Assembly (NCBI GenBank): GCA_038237805.1
Contig: JBBRYI010000001.1
Span: 62,001-126,000 of the forward strand
DNA from: JBBQFI01 sp038237805
GTDB lineage: Bacteria > Verrucomicrobiota > Verrucomicrobiia > Chthoniobacterales > UBA10450
DNA: 64,000 nt
Direction: 5' to 3'
Shown here piece by piece: positions 1-9,505 of this stretch. The notes under the pieces are model-generated. The model saw only the letters and a list, made by a program, of their open reading frames with translations. It did no database searches and was not told the DNA's origin. How positions within the stretch are numbered: position 1 is the first letter of the stretch; the number at the start of each line of letters is the position of its first letter. A program made the position numbers and the translations under genes.

Positions 1-15
1 AAATCGCTCAATGCT

Positions 16-129
16 TTAGCCCTGGCGCTGTTTATGGCGCGGATTCTTGCAGATCACGCGCACAACATTCTTGCGCTTCACGATCTTGCACGCTTCACAA
101 AGTCTTTTTACGGATGGTCGCACTTTCAT
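16..129 (-). CDS. rpmJ: 50S ribosomal protein L36
   Basis: This 37-residue protein begins MKVRPSVKRLCEACK and ends KHKQRQG-type (PRHKQRQG), the standard L36 form. The zinc ligands C11, C14, C27 and H32 are all present, so this is the C+ (zinc-binding) form. It is the last gene of the ribosomal supercluster visible here, 34 bases downstream of infA, as in the alpha operon of most bacteria. The next genes would be expected to be rpsM and rpsK beyond the left edge. The call is secure. Confidence 0.97.
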   Translation of the reverse strand: MKVRPSVKRLCEACKIVKRKNVVRVICKNPRHKQRQG

Positions 130-163
130 ATTCAACGAAAAACGCGGAGTGATCTCCGCGCTG

Positions 164-382
164 TCACTTCTGGCGAAAAGTAATTCGCCCCTTCGACAAA
201 TCGTAGGGTGAAACTTCTAGCATAACTTTGTCGCCTGGCAAGATACGAATGAACTGCGGTTGCGTTTTTTCGCAGATGTGGGCGAGCACAAGATGCCCAT
301 TGGGCAACGCCACCCGGAACATGGTATTCGGCAAAAGACCAACGACTGTGCCTTCTACTTCAATTGCGTCTTTCCGCGCCAT
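164..382 (-). CDS. infA: Translation initiation factor IF-1
   Basis: The 72-residue protein is a single S1/OB-fold domain starting MARKDAIEVEGTVV and ending KGRITFRQK, matching IF-1 in length and sequence. IF-1 binds the 30S A site during initiation. A longer upstream open frame exists, but the ATG at 382 gives the canonical N-terminus, so I chose it. The start lies inside the 3' end of map (28-base overlap), which implies translational coupling. rpmJ follows. Confidence 0.97.
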   Translation of the reverse strand: MARKDAIEVEGTVVGLLPNTMFRVALPNGHLVLAHICEKTQPQFIRILPGDKVMLEVSPYDLSKGRITFRQK

Positions 383-1131
383 GTCAGGATTTCTGGCTCG
401 TCGCTCGTGATCAGGATCGTGTGCTCGAAATGGGCGGAGGGCGTTCCATCCGCCGTGCAAACCGTCCATCCATCTTCGAGCAGCCTGACGGACGCTGTTC
501 CCAAATTAACCATCGGCTCAATCGCTAATGTCATACCGGCTCTTAACTTCGGTCCGCTGCCGCGTTTGCCGTAATTAGGAACCTGCGGTTCTTCGTGCAA
601 TTTCCGGCCTACGCCGTGACCAACAAATTCGCGCACTACCGAAAAATGATGCTGCATCGCTTCCTCTTCTATTTCCGCGCACAAATCGCCAAGGCGGACA
701 CCTTCAAACGCTGCGGCGATGGCGCGCGAGAGCGCCTTTTCCGTGACGCGCAATAGTTGTTCAGTGCGATCGTCAATTACGCCCACCGGCACCGTCGTTG
801 CCGTATCACCCACCCAGCCATCCTGCACAACACCGATATCGAGTTTCACGATGTCGCCATACTGGATACGCCGCTGGCTGCCGATGCCGTGCACGATTTC
901 GTCATTAAGCGAGATGCAAATGTTCCCGGGAAAAACACGATGCCCCAGGCGATAGCCGAGAAACGCGCTCTTTACCTTTGCTTCTTCCATGAAATCCGCC
1001 GCCGCTTGATCGACTTCTTTTGTCGTGATGCCGGGACGAATAAGTTCGCTCACGCGATCGAGGATCTCGCTCGCAGTGCGACAGGCCTGCCGCATCTTTT
1101 CGATCTCTTTTCCGCTTTTGATCGGAATCAT
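355..1131 (-). CDS. map: Type I methionine aminopeptidase
   Basis: Methionine aminopeptidase removes the initiator Met from nascent proteins in the cytosol. The 258-residue length is typical of type Ia. The five metal ligands of the pita-bread fold are visible: D98, D109, H172, E205 and E236, in LDIG, GDTATT, GHGVGR, AIEPMV and FEHT contexts. There is no N-terminal SH3-binding zinc extension. Its ATG overlaps the adk stop by four bases (ATGA), and infA overlaps its 3' end, so secY-adk-map-infA-rpmJ reads as one transcript, the common spc/alpha junction order. Confidence 0.97.
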   Translation of the reverse strand: MIPIKSGKEIEKMRQACRTASEILDRVSELIRPGITTKEVDQAAADFMEEAKVKSAFLGYRLGHRVFPGNICISLNDEIVHGIGSQRRIQYGDIVKLDIGVVQDGWVGDTATTVPVGVIDDRTEQLLRVTEKALSRAIAAAFEGVRLGDLCAEIEEEAMQHHFSVVREFVGHGVGRKLHEEPQVPNYGKRGSGPKLRAGMTLAIEPMVNLGTASVRLLEDGWTVCTADGTPSAHFEHTILITSDEPEILTWRGKTQLK

Positions 1132-1784
1132 GCGGGTTGCTGCTCAATCAAGCGCGAGATGTCGCTAAAGACCGCGTCGCGCTCACGATTTCCATCAATG
1201 CGCCGTAGCGAGCTCGTCTTTTCGTAAAATTCCGCCAGCGGCTGCGTCTTGGCGTTGAATTCCGTGAGGCGATTCTGCAACACCGAGATATCATCGTCAT
1301 TTCGCCTAACGAGTGATCCATCGCAGTACGGACATACCGGACGCTCCGCGAATTTTGCACTGGTCACGCTTGTCGTGAATCCACAGCCCTGACATTGCAG
1401 ACGACTCGCGATCCGATCGCGCACGGTGTCTTCCGAAACGTCGAGCCAGATCGCCAGATCGAGCGGAGTATGCAGCCGCTCCAAAATTTTTTGCAAACTG
1501 CGCGCCTGCGGCATCGTGCGCGGAAACCCGTCGAAGACAAAACCGTAGCCGCCGTGCAAACGCAGCCAATCCTCGATCAGCCCGACGATGATTTTGTCTG
1601 AAACCAGTCCGCCATGCTGCGTCGTCTCCGCCGTTTTCAATCCGAGCGGAGTTCCGAGATCCCTTTCCCGCCGCAAAATCGCGCCCGGCGAAGTCACCGG
1701 AACTCCGAATTGGCGCGTGATCATTTCCGCCTGAGTTCCCTTGCCGGAACCCGGCGCGCCGAGAAGCACGAGTCGTCGTTTCAC
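1128..1784 (-). CDS. adk: Adenylate kinase, zinc-LID type
   Basis: Adenylate kinase interconverts ATP + AMP and 2 ADP. The P-loop GAPGSGKGT is at 9-17, the AMP-binding region follows, and the LID carries CQGC (C131, C134) and CPYC (C151, C154), the tetracysteine zinc site of long bacterial adenylate kinases. Length is 218 residues, as usual. The start codon is GTG (1784-1782), immediately after the TAG of secY with no intergenic base. The ATG of map overlaps its TGA. Both junctions suggest coupled translation. Confidence 0.96.
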   Translation of the reverse strand: MKRRLVLLGAPGSGKGTQAEMITRQFGVPVTSPGAILRRERDLGTPLGLKTAETTQHGGLVSDKIIVGLIEDWLRLHGGYGFVFDGFPRTMPQARSLQKILERLHTPLDLAIWLDVSEDTVRDRIASRLQCQGCGFTTSVTSAKFAERPVCPYCDGSLVRRNDDDISVLQNRLTEFNAKTQPLAEFYEKTSSLRRIDGNRERDAVFSDISRLIEQQPA

Positions 1785-3293
<1,509 letters not shown>

Positions 3294-3308
3294 GAGACTT
3301 TCAGCTCA

Positions 3309-3425
3309 GGGGAGCGCACGCGCCTCGCGTGCGGATTTCGGCGCCTCGCCGAAATGCTCTCGTTAGGGAGAAAGTTCGCGATGACGAGGGCGTCATCGCC
3401 AGCACGCGAGGCGCGTGCGCTCCCC
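3309..3425. repeat. Composite palindromic repeat, family A copy 1
   Basis: Perfect 24-base inverted arms occupy 3309-3332 and 3402-3425; they are identical to those of the copy at 8880-8989. Inside are two further hairpins, near 3335-3355 and 3378-3399. The arm hairpin and the first inner hairpin share the core GCGCCTCGC, while the bases flanking the core differ but stay self-complementary. The element fills the rplO-secY spacer and contains the 8-mer TCGTTAGG at 3360-3367. Confidence 0.9.
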
Positions 3426-3466
3426 AGCATTCCTGCTGCGCTACTTTAGCTTGGATCATAGCAATG

Positions 3467-4078
3467 CTAGCGCTTCTTCGCGGATTTCTTTTTCTTCGCA
3501 GGCGTTTTCTTTTCTGCGACAGGCTTTTTCTGCGCGCTCTTCTTTACCACGCGCTTTTCGGGTTTTGCTTCCGCGGTGGGCGCGGTTTCGGATTCTTTTG
3601 GCGCGTCATCATCGCTCGGCCTTGGGCGGGCTTCGCGTAACGCGATACTGCCGCCAGCCTTCTCAATCTTTGCCCGCGCAGACTCGCTGAATTTGTCGGC
3701 CTCGATCGTCAGGCCATGCTTCAACTCGCCATCGCCTAAAATTTTTATTCCGGCGAAGTTCCCGCGAATCAATTTCGACTCGCGCAGCAATTCTTCGTTT
3801 ACTGTCGTGCCTGCTTTGAAGCTGTTTAGTGAGTCGAGATTTACGATTGCGTAATTCTTATGGAACGCCGCGTTGTTGAAACCGCGTTTCGGCAAACGAC
3901 GAATGAGCGGCATCTGCCCGCCCTCAAATCCAAGACGAATGCTTCCGCCAGAGCGAGCCTTCTGTCCCTTGTGCCCTTTCCCACTCGTCTTGCCGTGCCC
4001 GGAACTTTCACCACTTCCGAGTCGCTTCACGCGATGACGCGAACCAGGGCGCGGCCGCAAATTATGCAATCGAATCAT
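3467..4078 (-). CDS. rplO: 50S ribosomal protein L15 with basic tail
   Basis: Residues 1-145 are a normal L15 (MIRLHNLRPRPGSRHRVKR, then the GKGHKGQKARSGG and RRLPKRGFNN motifs). Residues 150-203 form a Pro/Glu then Lys/Ala-rich tail ending KKKKSAKKR that is absent from E. coli L15. Similar basic tails occur on L22 in this cluster. It overlaps rpsE by four bases (ATGA). The gene that normally sits between rpsE and rplO, rpmD (L30), is missing here. Confidence 0.96.
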   Translation of the reverse strand: MIRLHNLRPRPGSRHRVKRLGSGESSGHGKTSGKGHKGQKARSGGSIRLGFEGGQMPLIRRLPKRGFNNAAFHKNYAIVNLDSLNSFKAGTTVNEELLRESKLIRGNFAGIKILGDGELKHGLTIEADKFSESARAKIEKAGGSIALREARPRPSDDDAPKESETAPTAEAKPEKRVVKKSAQKKPVAEKKTPAKKKKSAKKR

Positions 4079-4632
4079 GACTGCTGTTCAGCCTTTCCGT
4101 CGTTCGCGCGAATGCCGCGCACTTTCAAAATTTCATCACGCCGACGCAGCGAGCGGAGCGCTTCAATCGTCGCTTTCACTACGTTCGCGTGATTGCTCGA
4201 GCCTAACGACTTCGCCAGCACATCGCGAATCCCGGCGGCTTCGACAACGGCGCGCACCCCACCACCAGCAATGACGCCGGTTCCGGGCGACGCTGGCCGC
4301 AGCAAGACACGACCACCACCAAAGTTTCCGATCGTTTCGTGCGGAATAGTATTTTCGTGCAATGAAACTTTCTCCATTCCTTTGCGTGCAGCTTCCGAGG
4401 CTTTGCGGATCGCTTCCGCAACCTCGTTCGCTTTGCCAAAACCGACGCCCACGCTTCCGTCATGATCGCCCGCCACAATCAACGCGCTGAAGCTGAAGCG
4501 ACGGCCGCCCTTCACGACTTTCGCGCAACGATTGATAAAAACGACCTTCTCAGTCGTATCGCCCCTTGCTGCGGAACTTTTATCCGTGTTTCGATCTGCG
4601 CTGCGTCTGCCGCCGCCGTGAGGTTGTGCCAT
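4075..4632 (-). CDS. rpsE: 30S ribosomal protein S5
   Basis: S5 shapes the decoding region and mRNA entry. The 185-residue protein has the double-stranded RNA-binding N-domain (VVFINRCAKVVKGGRRFSFSA) and the C-terminal domain with the GTGVIAGGGVRAVVEAAGI motif. An extra hydrophilic stretch of about 25 residues precedes the first domain. Start ATG at 4632 follows rplR by 10 bases. Its stop overlaps the rplO start. Confidence 0.97.
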   Translation of the reverse strand: MAQPHGGGRRSADRNTDKSSAARGDTTEKVVFINRCAKVVKGGRRFSFSALIVAGDHDGSVGVGFGKANEVAEAIRKASEAARKGMEKVSLHENTIPHETIGNFGGGRVLLRPASPGTGVIAGGGVRAVVEAAGIRDVLAKSLGSSNHANVVKATIEALRSLRRRDEILKVRGIRANDGKAEQQS

Positions 4633-4642
4633 GAAGTTCTTC

Positions 4643-5011
4643 CTAAAATTTTAATCCGCCTTCGCGAGCCGCATCGGCGAGAGCTTTGACTTTGCCGTGA
4701 TAAAGAAAACCGCCGCGATCAAAAATGACTTTGTCCACTTTCTTCGCGAGCAAACGCTCTGCGATTGTTTTTCCGATCTGCTCCGCTGTTGCCCGATTCG
4801 CCGCAGCTTTTCCCTTTCCTCGCAAATCTTTTTCCGTTGTTGCAGCCGACGCCAAGGTTTTGCCTGCATCATCGTCGACTACTTGGGCGTAGACATGCTT
4901 GCCGGAAAAATGAACTGCCAATCGCGGACGTTCCGCAGTTCCGCTCACGCGTTTTCTGATCCGAGCGTGAATGCGATGCCGGATTTTCTTTCGATCAGTT
5001 GCGGCAATCAT
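4643..5011 (-). CDS. rplR: 50S ribosomal protein L18
   Basis: L18 binds 5S rRNA. The 122-residue protein shows RIRKRVSGTAERPRLAVHFS near the N-terminus and ends FDRGGFLYHGKVKALADAAR-type, diagnostic for L18. Its ATG shares one base with the rplF stop (TAATG). Order rplF-rplR-rpsE is that of the standard spc operon. Confidence 0.97.
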   Translation of the reverse strand: MIAATDRKKIRHRIHARIRKRVSGTAERPRLAVHFSGKHVYAQVVDDDAGKTLASAATTEKDLRGKGKAAANRATAEQIGKTIAERLLAKKVDKVIFDRGGFLYHGKVKALADAAREGGLKF

Positions 5012-5550
5012 TACTGGACCGTCTTTCCTTCCTTGCGCCGAACCTGTTCGCCCGCATAACGCACTCCCTTGCCCTTGTAAGGTTCCGGTGGATAGAACCG
5101 GCGAATATCCGCCGCCACCTGTCCGACCAATTTCTTGTCGATGCCCTGGATCGTAAGCTTGGTGTTATCCGCGACCGTAATTTTAATTTCCTTTGGAATC
5201 GGAAAGAGAATCGGATGCGAAAATCCAAGGCTTAGATTCAAGTTCTGACCTTGCACCGCCGCTTTGAAACCGACGCCTTCGATTTCGAGATTCTTGGTGA
5301 AACCCTCGCTCACGCCCTGCACCATGTTGTGCACGAGACTGCGCGACAGGCCATGCAATGCTTTCACGCTGCGCGTCTCCGCGTCGCGCGCGATTGAAAT
5401 GCGATTCTCCTTCACGGTGCCCTTTATATTGCGCGGCAAATTCCAACTCAGCTTTCCTTTCGGGCCTTCCACTGCGACGGCGCCATCATTGCTGATGTTC
5501 ACCTTCACTTTGTCGGGAATCTCGACTGGTTTGTTTCCTATGCGCGACAT
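5011..5550 (-). CDS. rplF: 50S ribosomal protein L6
   Basis: The 179-residue protein starts MSRIGNKPVEIPDKVKVNI and carries the two tandem L6 alpha-beta domains; the C-terminal GIDKKLVGQVAADIRRFYPP and PYKGKGVRYAGE motifs are intact. L6 sits at the sarcin-ricin/GTPase-associated region. A copy of the 9-mer TCGTTAGGC (5554-5562) lies in the 13-base gap between it and rpsH. Confidence 0.97.
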   Translation of the reverse strand: MSRIGNKPVEIPDKVKVNISNDGAVAVEGPKGKLSWNLPRNIKGTVKENRISIARDAETRSVKALHGLSRSLVHNMVQGVSEGFTKNLEIEGVGFKAAVQGQNLNLSLGFSHPILFPIPKEIKITVADNTKLTIQGIDKKLVGQVAADIRRFYPPEPYKGKGVRYAGEQVRRKEGKTVQ

Positions 5551-5563
5551 AACTCGTTAGGCG

Positions 5564-5962
5564 TCACCAAACGTAAGCGAGCAATTCGCCGCCGACGTTT
5601 TGTTTTTTTGCTTCGCGACCCGAGAGCACGCCGCGCGGCGTGGAAAGGATTGCAATTCCCATCCCGCCCAGCACTCGTGGAACTTCTTTCGCGCCAACAT
5701 AACGCCGCAGACCAGGACGACTCACGCGCTTCAATCCTGTGATCGCGCTCGATGTATTCGCGAACTTATTCGTGATCTTAATGCGCGGGTGCGCTGCTTC
5801 CGTATCGACGGCGTAATCCGTGATATAGCCTTCCTCTTTCAAAATCCGCGCTACGTCGCTCTTGATTTTGGAATAGGGCACAAACATCTCCGGCTTCTGC
5901 GACGCCGCGGCATTGCGCACACGTGCGAGAAGGTCAGCGATAGGATCGGTAACAGTACTCAT
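5564..5962 (-). CDS. rpsH: 30S ribosomal protein S8
   Basis: S8 is a primary 16S rRNA binder. The 132-residue protein begins MSTVTDPIADLLARVRNA and ends with STPRGVLSGREAKKQNVGGE, the typical S8 signature. It follows rplE by only five bases, so rpsN, which usually lies between rplE and rpsH, is absent from this locus. In other bacteria S8 also represses spc translation; nothing visible here shows that. Confidence 0.97.
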   Translation of the reverse strand: MSTVTDPIADLLARVRNAAASQKPEMFVPYSKIKSDVARILKEEGYITDYAVDTEAAHPRIKITNKFANTSSAITGLKRVSRPGLRRYVGAKEVPRVLGGMGIAILSTPRGVLSGREAKKQNVGGELLAYVW

Positions 5963-5967
5963 TAAAA

Positions 5968-6549
5968 TCAGGCGGCCGCTGGTGCGGCCGGTTTCTTCGC
6001 GCGATCGCTGAATGGCATTCCCATTTCGCTCAGAAGCGATTTCGCTTCTTCGTTCGTCCGCGCGGTGGTGACGATTGTAACATCAAAACCGATGTTGCGC
6101 TTGATTTTATCAAGCTCGACTTCGGGGAAAATCGACTGGTCGGAAACGCCGAGCGTATAGTTGCCGTGGCCATCAAAACCCTTCGGCGACACACCGCGAA
6201 AATCTCGGATGCGCGGCAAAGCAGCTTTGATGAAGCGCTCCAAAAATTCGTACATGTGCGAACCGCGCAACGTTACCTTCGCGCCAATCGCCTGGTCTTT
6301 GCGCAATTTGAAATTCGAGATGCTTTTCTTGGCGCGCGTCTCCGCTGGCTTCTGTCCGGTAATCAATGCCAGTTCAGTCTTCGCATCTTCCAACGCCTGC
6401 TTCACGTCCGATTGCGACCCGACTGAGGTGTTGATGACCACCTTCTCCACCTTCGGAATCTGATGCAGGTTCTTGTAGCCATGCTGTTGCTGCAGCGCCG
6501 GCATTACCCGCTCTTTGTACTCACGATAAAATTCGTTATCCGTTTTCAC
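5968..6549 (-). CDS. rplE: 50S ribosomal protein L5
   Basis: L5 forms part of the 5S rRNP. The 193-residue sequence has KVVINTSVG, TGQKPAETRAKKSISNFKLR and the FPEVELDKI region of the family. The start is GTG (6549-6547), overlapping the rplX stop as GTGA. A short Ala/Pro tail (AKKPAAPAAA) extends beyond the E. coli end. Confidence 0.96.
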   Translation of the reverse strand: MKTDNEFYREYKERVMPALQQQHGYKNLHQIPKVEKVVINTSVGSQSDVKQALEDAKTELALITGQKPAETRAKKSISNFKLRKDQAIGAKVTLRGSHMYEFLERFIKAALPRIRDFRGVSPKGFDGHGNYTLGVSDQSIFPEVELDKIKRNIGFDVTIVTTARTNEEAKSLLSEMGMPFSDRAKKPAAPAAA

Positions 6550-6845
6550 TTACTCTTCTTCTCTTTCTTCGCTTTCGCCTCTGCGCCCTTTTTCTTCGTC
6601 GCCTTCTCGTCGCGCTCGACTACTCGCACATTTGAAATGTGAATGGGACCTTCGCGCTCTGCGATTTTCCCCTGCGGATTGTCCTGCGATTTGCGCAGGT
6701 GACGCTTAATGATTCGCACACCCTCGATCAAAACACGCTGCTTGCGCGGCAACACTTCGAGGATCTTTCCCGTAGAACCGCGAAAGTTCCCGGAAATGAC
6801 CTCGACCTGGTCGCCTTTCTTAACGTGCAGCTTGATTCGATTCAT
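6546..6845 (-). CDS. rplX: 50S ribosomal protein L24
   Basis: L24 is an assembly-initiating KOW-domain protein. The KOW motif lies in VKKGDQVEVISGNFRGSTGK (residues 8-27), followed by RVLIEGVRIIKRH. The 99-residue protein ends in a Lys/Glu-rich tail. It overlaps rplN by four bases (ATGA) and rplE by four (GTGA). Confidence 0.96.
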   Translation of the reverse strand: MNRIKLHVKKGDQVEVISGNFRGSTGKILEVLPRKQRVLIEGVRIIKRHLRKSQDNPQGKIAEREGPIHISNVRVVERDEKATKKKGAEAKAKKEKKSK

Positions 6846-7210
6846 AAAACTTCCGGAGCGAGCGAAACAATTTTCATGAAATTACGTTCGCGCAACTCGC
6901 GTGCGACCGGCCCGAAAATGCGGGTGCCTCGCGGATTCAAATCTTTGTCGATGATGACGATCGCGTTGTTGTCGAAACGCAGGAGCGAACCGTCATCGCG
7001 CCGAATCGGTTGCTTCGTTCTCACCAAAACGGCGCGCACCACTTCGCCCTTCTTCACCGTGCCTGTCGCGCTCGCTTCTTTCACGTTCGCCGTGATCACA
7101 TCCCCGATACCTGCCGATTGCGCAGTCCCCTGCCCGATTACACCGATCATCGTCGCCATGCGCGCGCCGCTGTTGTCGGCCACGTCGAGTCTCGATCTTA
7201 GGTAAACCAT
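6842..7210 (-). CDS. rplN: 50S ribosomal protein L14
   Basis: The 122-residue protein matches L14 along its length: MVYLRSRLDVADNSGAR, then TANVKEASATGTVKKG and IFGPVARELRERNFMKIVSLAPEVL. It forms a 30S-50S bridge and binds RsfS. Its stop overlaps the rplX start. rpsQ ends 19 bases upstream. Confidence 0.97.
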   Translation of the reverse strand: MVYLRSRLDVADNSGARMATMIGVIGQGTAQSAGIGDVITANVKEASATGTVKKGEVVRAVLVRTKQPIRRDDGSLLRFDNNAIVIIDKDLNPRGTRIFGPVARELRERNFMKIVSLAPEVL

Positions 7211-7229
7211 TTGTCTGTCCTTTGTTCGG

Positions 7230-7532
7230 TTACTTCTGCACCACGTCCACCAGACGCCAGCGCTTCAATTTGCTCAGCGGTCTTGTCTCCATGATGCGCA
7301 CGGTATCGCCCGGCTTGGCTTTGTTCTCTTCGTCGTGCGCGTAAAATTTCTTCATTTGTTTGACGATCTTCCCGAATTTGGCGTGCGGCACACGCGTCAC
7401 GGTCCGAACCACGATCGTCTTGTTCATGCTGCTGGAAATCACCTCCCCGACACGCGTTTTGCGCGTTGGGCGTTTCTCTTCCGTCCTCGTGTTCGACGCT
7501 TGCGCTTCACCGGCTTGAATTTCGTCCGCCAT
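7230..7532 (-). CDS. rpsQ: 30S ribosomal protein S17
   Basis: The OB-fold S17 core runs from about residue 24 (KTRVGEVISSSMNKTIVV) to the end (SKLKRWRLVDVVQK). An N-terminal extension of roughly 23 hydrophilic residues precedes it. The ATG at 7532 overlaps the rpmC stop by one base (TAATG), which supports this start over the internal Met at residue 36. Confidence 0.95.
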   Translation of the reverse strand: MADEIQAGEAQASNTRTEEKRPTRKTRVGEVISSSMNKTIVVRTVTRVPHAKFGKIVKQMKKFYAHDEENKAKPGDTVRIMETRPLSKLKRWRLVDVVQK

Positions 7533-7735
7533 TATTTCTTCGCCGGCTCCTTGCCGCGGTTGGAAAGAATCGTTTCGATACGGGCTACGTCACGACGCAA
7601 TAAGCGCAATCGGCTCGGTTGCTCGAGCTGACCGCTCTGCTGTTGCAAACGCAGATGCAGACTCTCCTGGCGCAAGTCGCGCTTTTTTGTCAGCAACTCG
7701 TCCGTGCTCATTTCAATAATTTCTTTGATCTTCAT
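7532..7735 (-). CDS. rpmC: 50S ribosomal protein L29
   Basis: L29 is a two-helix protein at the peptide exit tunnel rim. The 67-residue protein has MKIKEIIEMSTDELLTKKRD and the RDVARIETILSNR ending expected. It sits between rplP and rpsQ as in the S10 operon; the ATG lies five bases after the rplP stop. Confidence 0.95.
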   Translation of the reverse strand: MKIKEIIEMSTDELLTKKRDLRQESLHLRLQQQSGQLEQPSRLRLLRRDVARIETILSNRGKEPAKK

Positions 7736-7740
7736 ACTCG

Positions 7741-8163
7741 TTAGGCGGCAACATGATGGCGCGTTAAGAATTTCGTGCGCACCGGTAACTTATCCGCCGC
7801 CAGCCGCAACGACTCGCGCGCGACGGACTCCGTCACGCCATCGAGCTCAAACAAAATATTCCCCGGTCGTACTGTCGCGACCCAATATTCCGGTTGTCCT
7901 TTTCCCTTACCCATGCGCGTCTCTGGCGGACGGCCCGTGACCGATTTGTCCGGGAAAATCCGGATCCACAATTTTCCCTTGCGCTTCATGTTACGGGTGA
8001 GCGCGACACGCGCCGCTTCGATCTGCGTATTCGTGATCCAGGCGCGCTCGAGCGTCTGCAGCCCGAACTCGCCAAAATCGATTCGCAAATTGCGCGACGC
8101 AGTCCCCTTGCGGCTACCCCGCTGGGTCTTGCGATACTTCACGCGTTTCGGCATCAATGGCAT
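7741..8163 (-). CDS. rplP: 50S ribosomal protein L16
   Basis: L16 organises the A-site tRNA region. Residues MPKRVKYRKTQRGSRKG (from residue 4) and the GKGKGQPEYWVATVRPG motif identify it. Either Met1 or Met4 (8154) could be the start. The stop codon TAA (7741-7743) is embedded in a copy of the 9-mer, read GCC TAA CGA on the coding strand. Confidence 0.96.
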   Translation of the reverse strand: MPLMPKRVKYRKTQRGSRKGTASRNLRIDFGEFGLQTLERAWITNTQIEAARVALTRNMKRKGKLWIRIFPDKSVTGRPPETRMGKGKGQPEYWVATVRPGNILFELDGVTESVARESLRLAADKLPVRTKFLTRHHVAA

Positions 8164-8181
8164 AACAAATCCTGACTAAGA

Positions 8182-8862
8182 TTAGGCTTCGGCAGGTGCC
8201 GGTGGCGGCGGGGCGGGCATGGCCGGCTCCGTCGGTGCTTCCTCTTTCTTACAAAGCCAGCATTTCACGCCGATTTTTCCGTAAACTGTATTCGCTTCGG
8301 CAAATCCGTAATCAATTGCTGTGCGCAAAGTATGTAGAGGCACCTTGCCTTCGCGATACCATTCCGATCTCGAAATTTCCGCGCCGTTTAAACGACCCGA
8401 GCTGCGCAACCGAATTCCCTGCGCCCCAAAATCCATCGCCGTCTGCACCGCTTTCTTCATGGCGCGGCGATAAGCGATGCGGCGCTCGATCTGCAGGGCG
8501 ACATTTTCCGCCACGAGCTGCGCGTCGAGTTCCGGCGTTTTGATTTCCTGAATGTCGATCTTCACCTGTTTGCCCTGCGCCATTTTCGAAATCTCTTCTG
8601 TCATCTTTTCGATCTCCGCGCCTTTGCGCCCAATCACGATGCCAGGCCGGGCGGTGTGAATCGTCACACGAATGCTGTTCCAAGCGCGCTCGATGATGAT
8701 TTTCGAAACTGCCGCAAACTGAAGTTTCTTCTTCACGTAACCCCGGATCTCCAGATCGCTATGCAAAAAGGCCGGCATCTCCTGCGGCGAGGCGTACCAG
8801 CGCGAACGCCAGTCGCGATTCACGCCGAGGCGAAATCCAATCGGATTAACTTTCTGTCCCAT
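8182..8862 (-). CDS. rpsC: 30S ribosomal protein S3
   Basis: S3 lines the mRNA entry channel. It starts MGQKVNPIGFRLGVNRDWRS; the KH domain contains VIGRKG (around 77-82), and the C-terminal domain has RLNGAEISRSEWYREGKVP. The 226-residue length is normal, with a Pro/Ala-rich tail (PAMPAPPPPAPAEA). Two cysteines (KCWLCKK) near residue 200 are a small oddity. Confidence 0.97.
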   Translation of the reverse strand: MGQKVNPIGFRLGVNRDWRSRWYASPQEMPAFLHSDLEIRGYVKKKLQFAAVSKIIIERAWNSIRVTIHTARPGIVIGRKGAEIEKMTEEISKMAQGKQVKIDIQEIKTPELDAQLVAENVALQIERRIAYRRAMKKAVQTAMDFGAQGIRLRSSGRLNGAEISRSEWYREGKVPLHTLRTAIDYGFAEANTVYGKIGVKCWLCKKEEAPTEPAMPAPPPPAPAEA

Positions 8863-8879
8863 AAATTATTTTCTCCTCT

Positions 8880-8989
8880 GGGGAGCGCACGCGCCTCGCG
8901 TGCTGGCGATGGCGCCTCGCCATCGCGAACTTTTGGAAGAGCATTGCGGCGAGGCGCCGCAATGAGCACGCGAGGCGCGTGCGCTCCCC
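8880..8989. repeat. Composite palindromic repeat, family A copy 2
   Basis: The outer 24-base arms (8880-8903 and 8966-8989) are identical to those of the copy at 3309-3425. The two inner hairpins (about 8907-8927 and 8943-8963) have the same GCGCCTCGC core, the second in reverse orientation, but stems that differ from those of copy 1. It fills the rplV-rpsC spacer. Transcripts of the ribosomal cluster would carry it as a strong structured element. Confidence 0.9.
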
Positions 8990-9022
8990 AGATTTTCCTC
9001 TCCGTTCATACAACGCATAAAA

Positions 9023-9505
9023 TTATTTCTTCGCTTTCGCGTCCTCTTTGGCAGCGGATTTCTTCGGCGGATGTTCGTGCTTTGCTTCAGGAGCCTTTTC
9101 GCTCTTTCCTTTTGCGCCGCCCTTCTTCGCTTTCTTTTGTTCCGCTTTCCTTGTCTGGCGGTTTTTAATTTCGATCTCGTCCGTCAACACGATGCGAATG
9201 TGACTGCTGCGTTTCAAAATCCGGCTACCGCTTCCCCGCGCTCGAGCCATCATCCGTTTCATCGTCGGGCCCTCGCCCACGATCGCTTCTTTCACGACGA
9301 GCCCATCGACGCGCAGGTTCGCGTTGTTCTCCGCATTCGCCACGGCGCTCTTCAACGTCTTGTTGATCATTGCCGCCGCCTTTTTCGGACTGAACGCGAC
9401 AATATCGAGCGCTGCCGAAACGGGCAGACCCTGGATCTCACGCGTGACTTCGCGCGCCTTGAACGCCGAAATCTTCGCATACCGATATGTCGCTCTCACT
9501 TCCAT
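9023..9505 (-). CDS. rplV: 50S ribosomal protein L22 with basic tail
   Basis: Residues 1-112 are L22 (MEVRATYRYAKISAFKAREV; the beta-hairpin GEGPTMKRMMARARGSGSRI that reaches the exit tunnel). Residues 113-160 are a Lys/Ala/Glu-rich extension ending KEDAKAKK. The start at 9505 lies directly against the stop of the inserted coiled-coil gene. Confidence 0.96.
   Translation of the reverse strand: MEVRATYRYAKISAFKAREVTREIQGLPVSAALDIVAFSPKKAAAMINKTLKSAVANAENNANLRVDGLVVKEAIVGEGPTMKRMMARARGSGSRILKRSSHIRIVLTDEIEIKNRQTRKAEQKKAKKGGAKGKSEKAPEAKHEHPPKKSAAKEDAKAKK

Noticed and set aside
5963..5967. Hidden rpsN between rplE and rpsH, or rpmD between rpsE and rplO
   Set aside because: The spacers are five bases and a four-base overlap; nothing can be encoded there.
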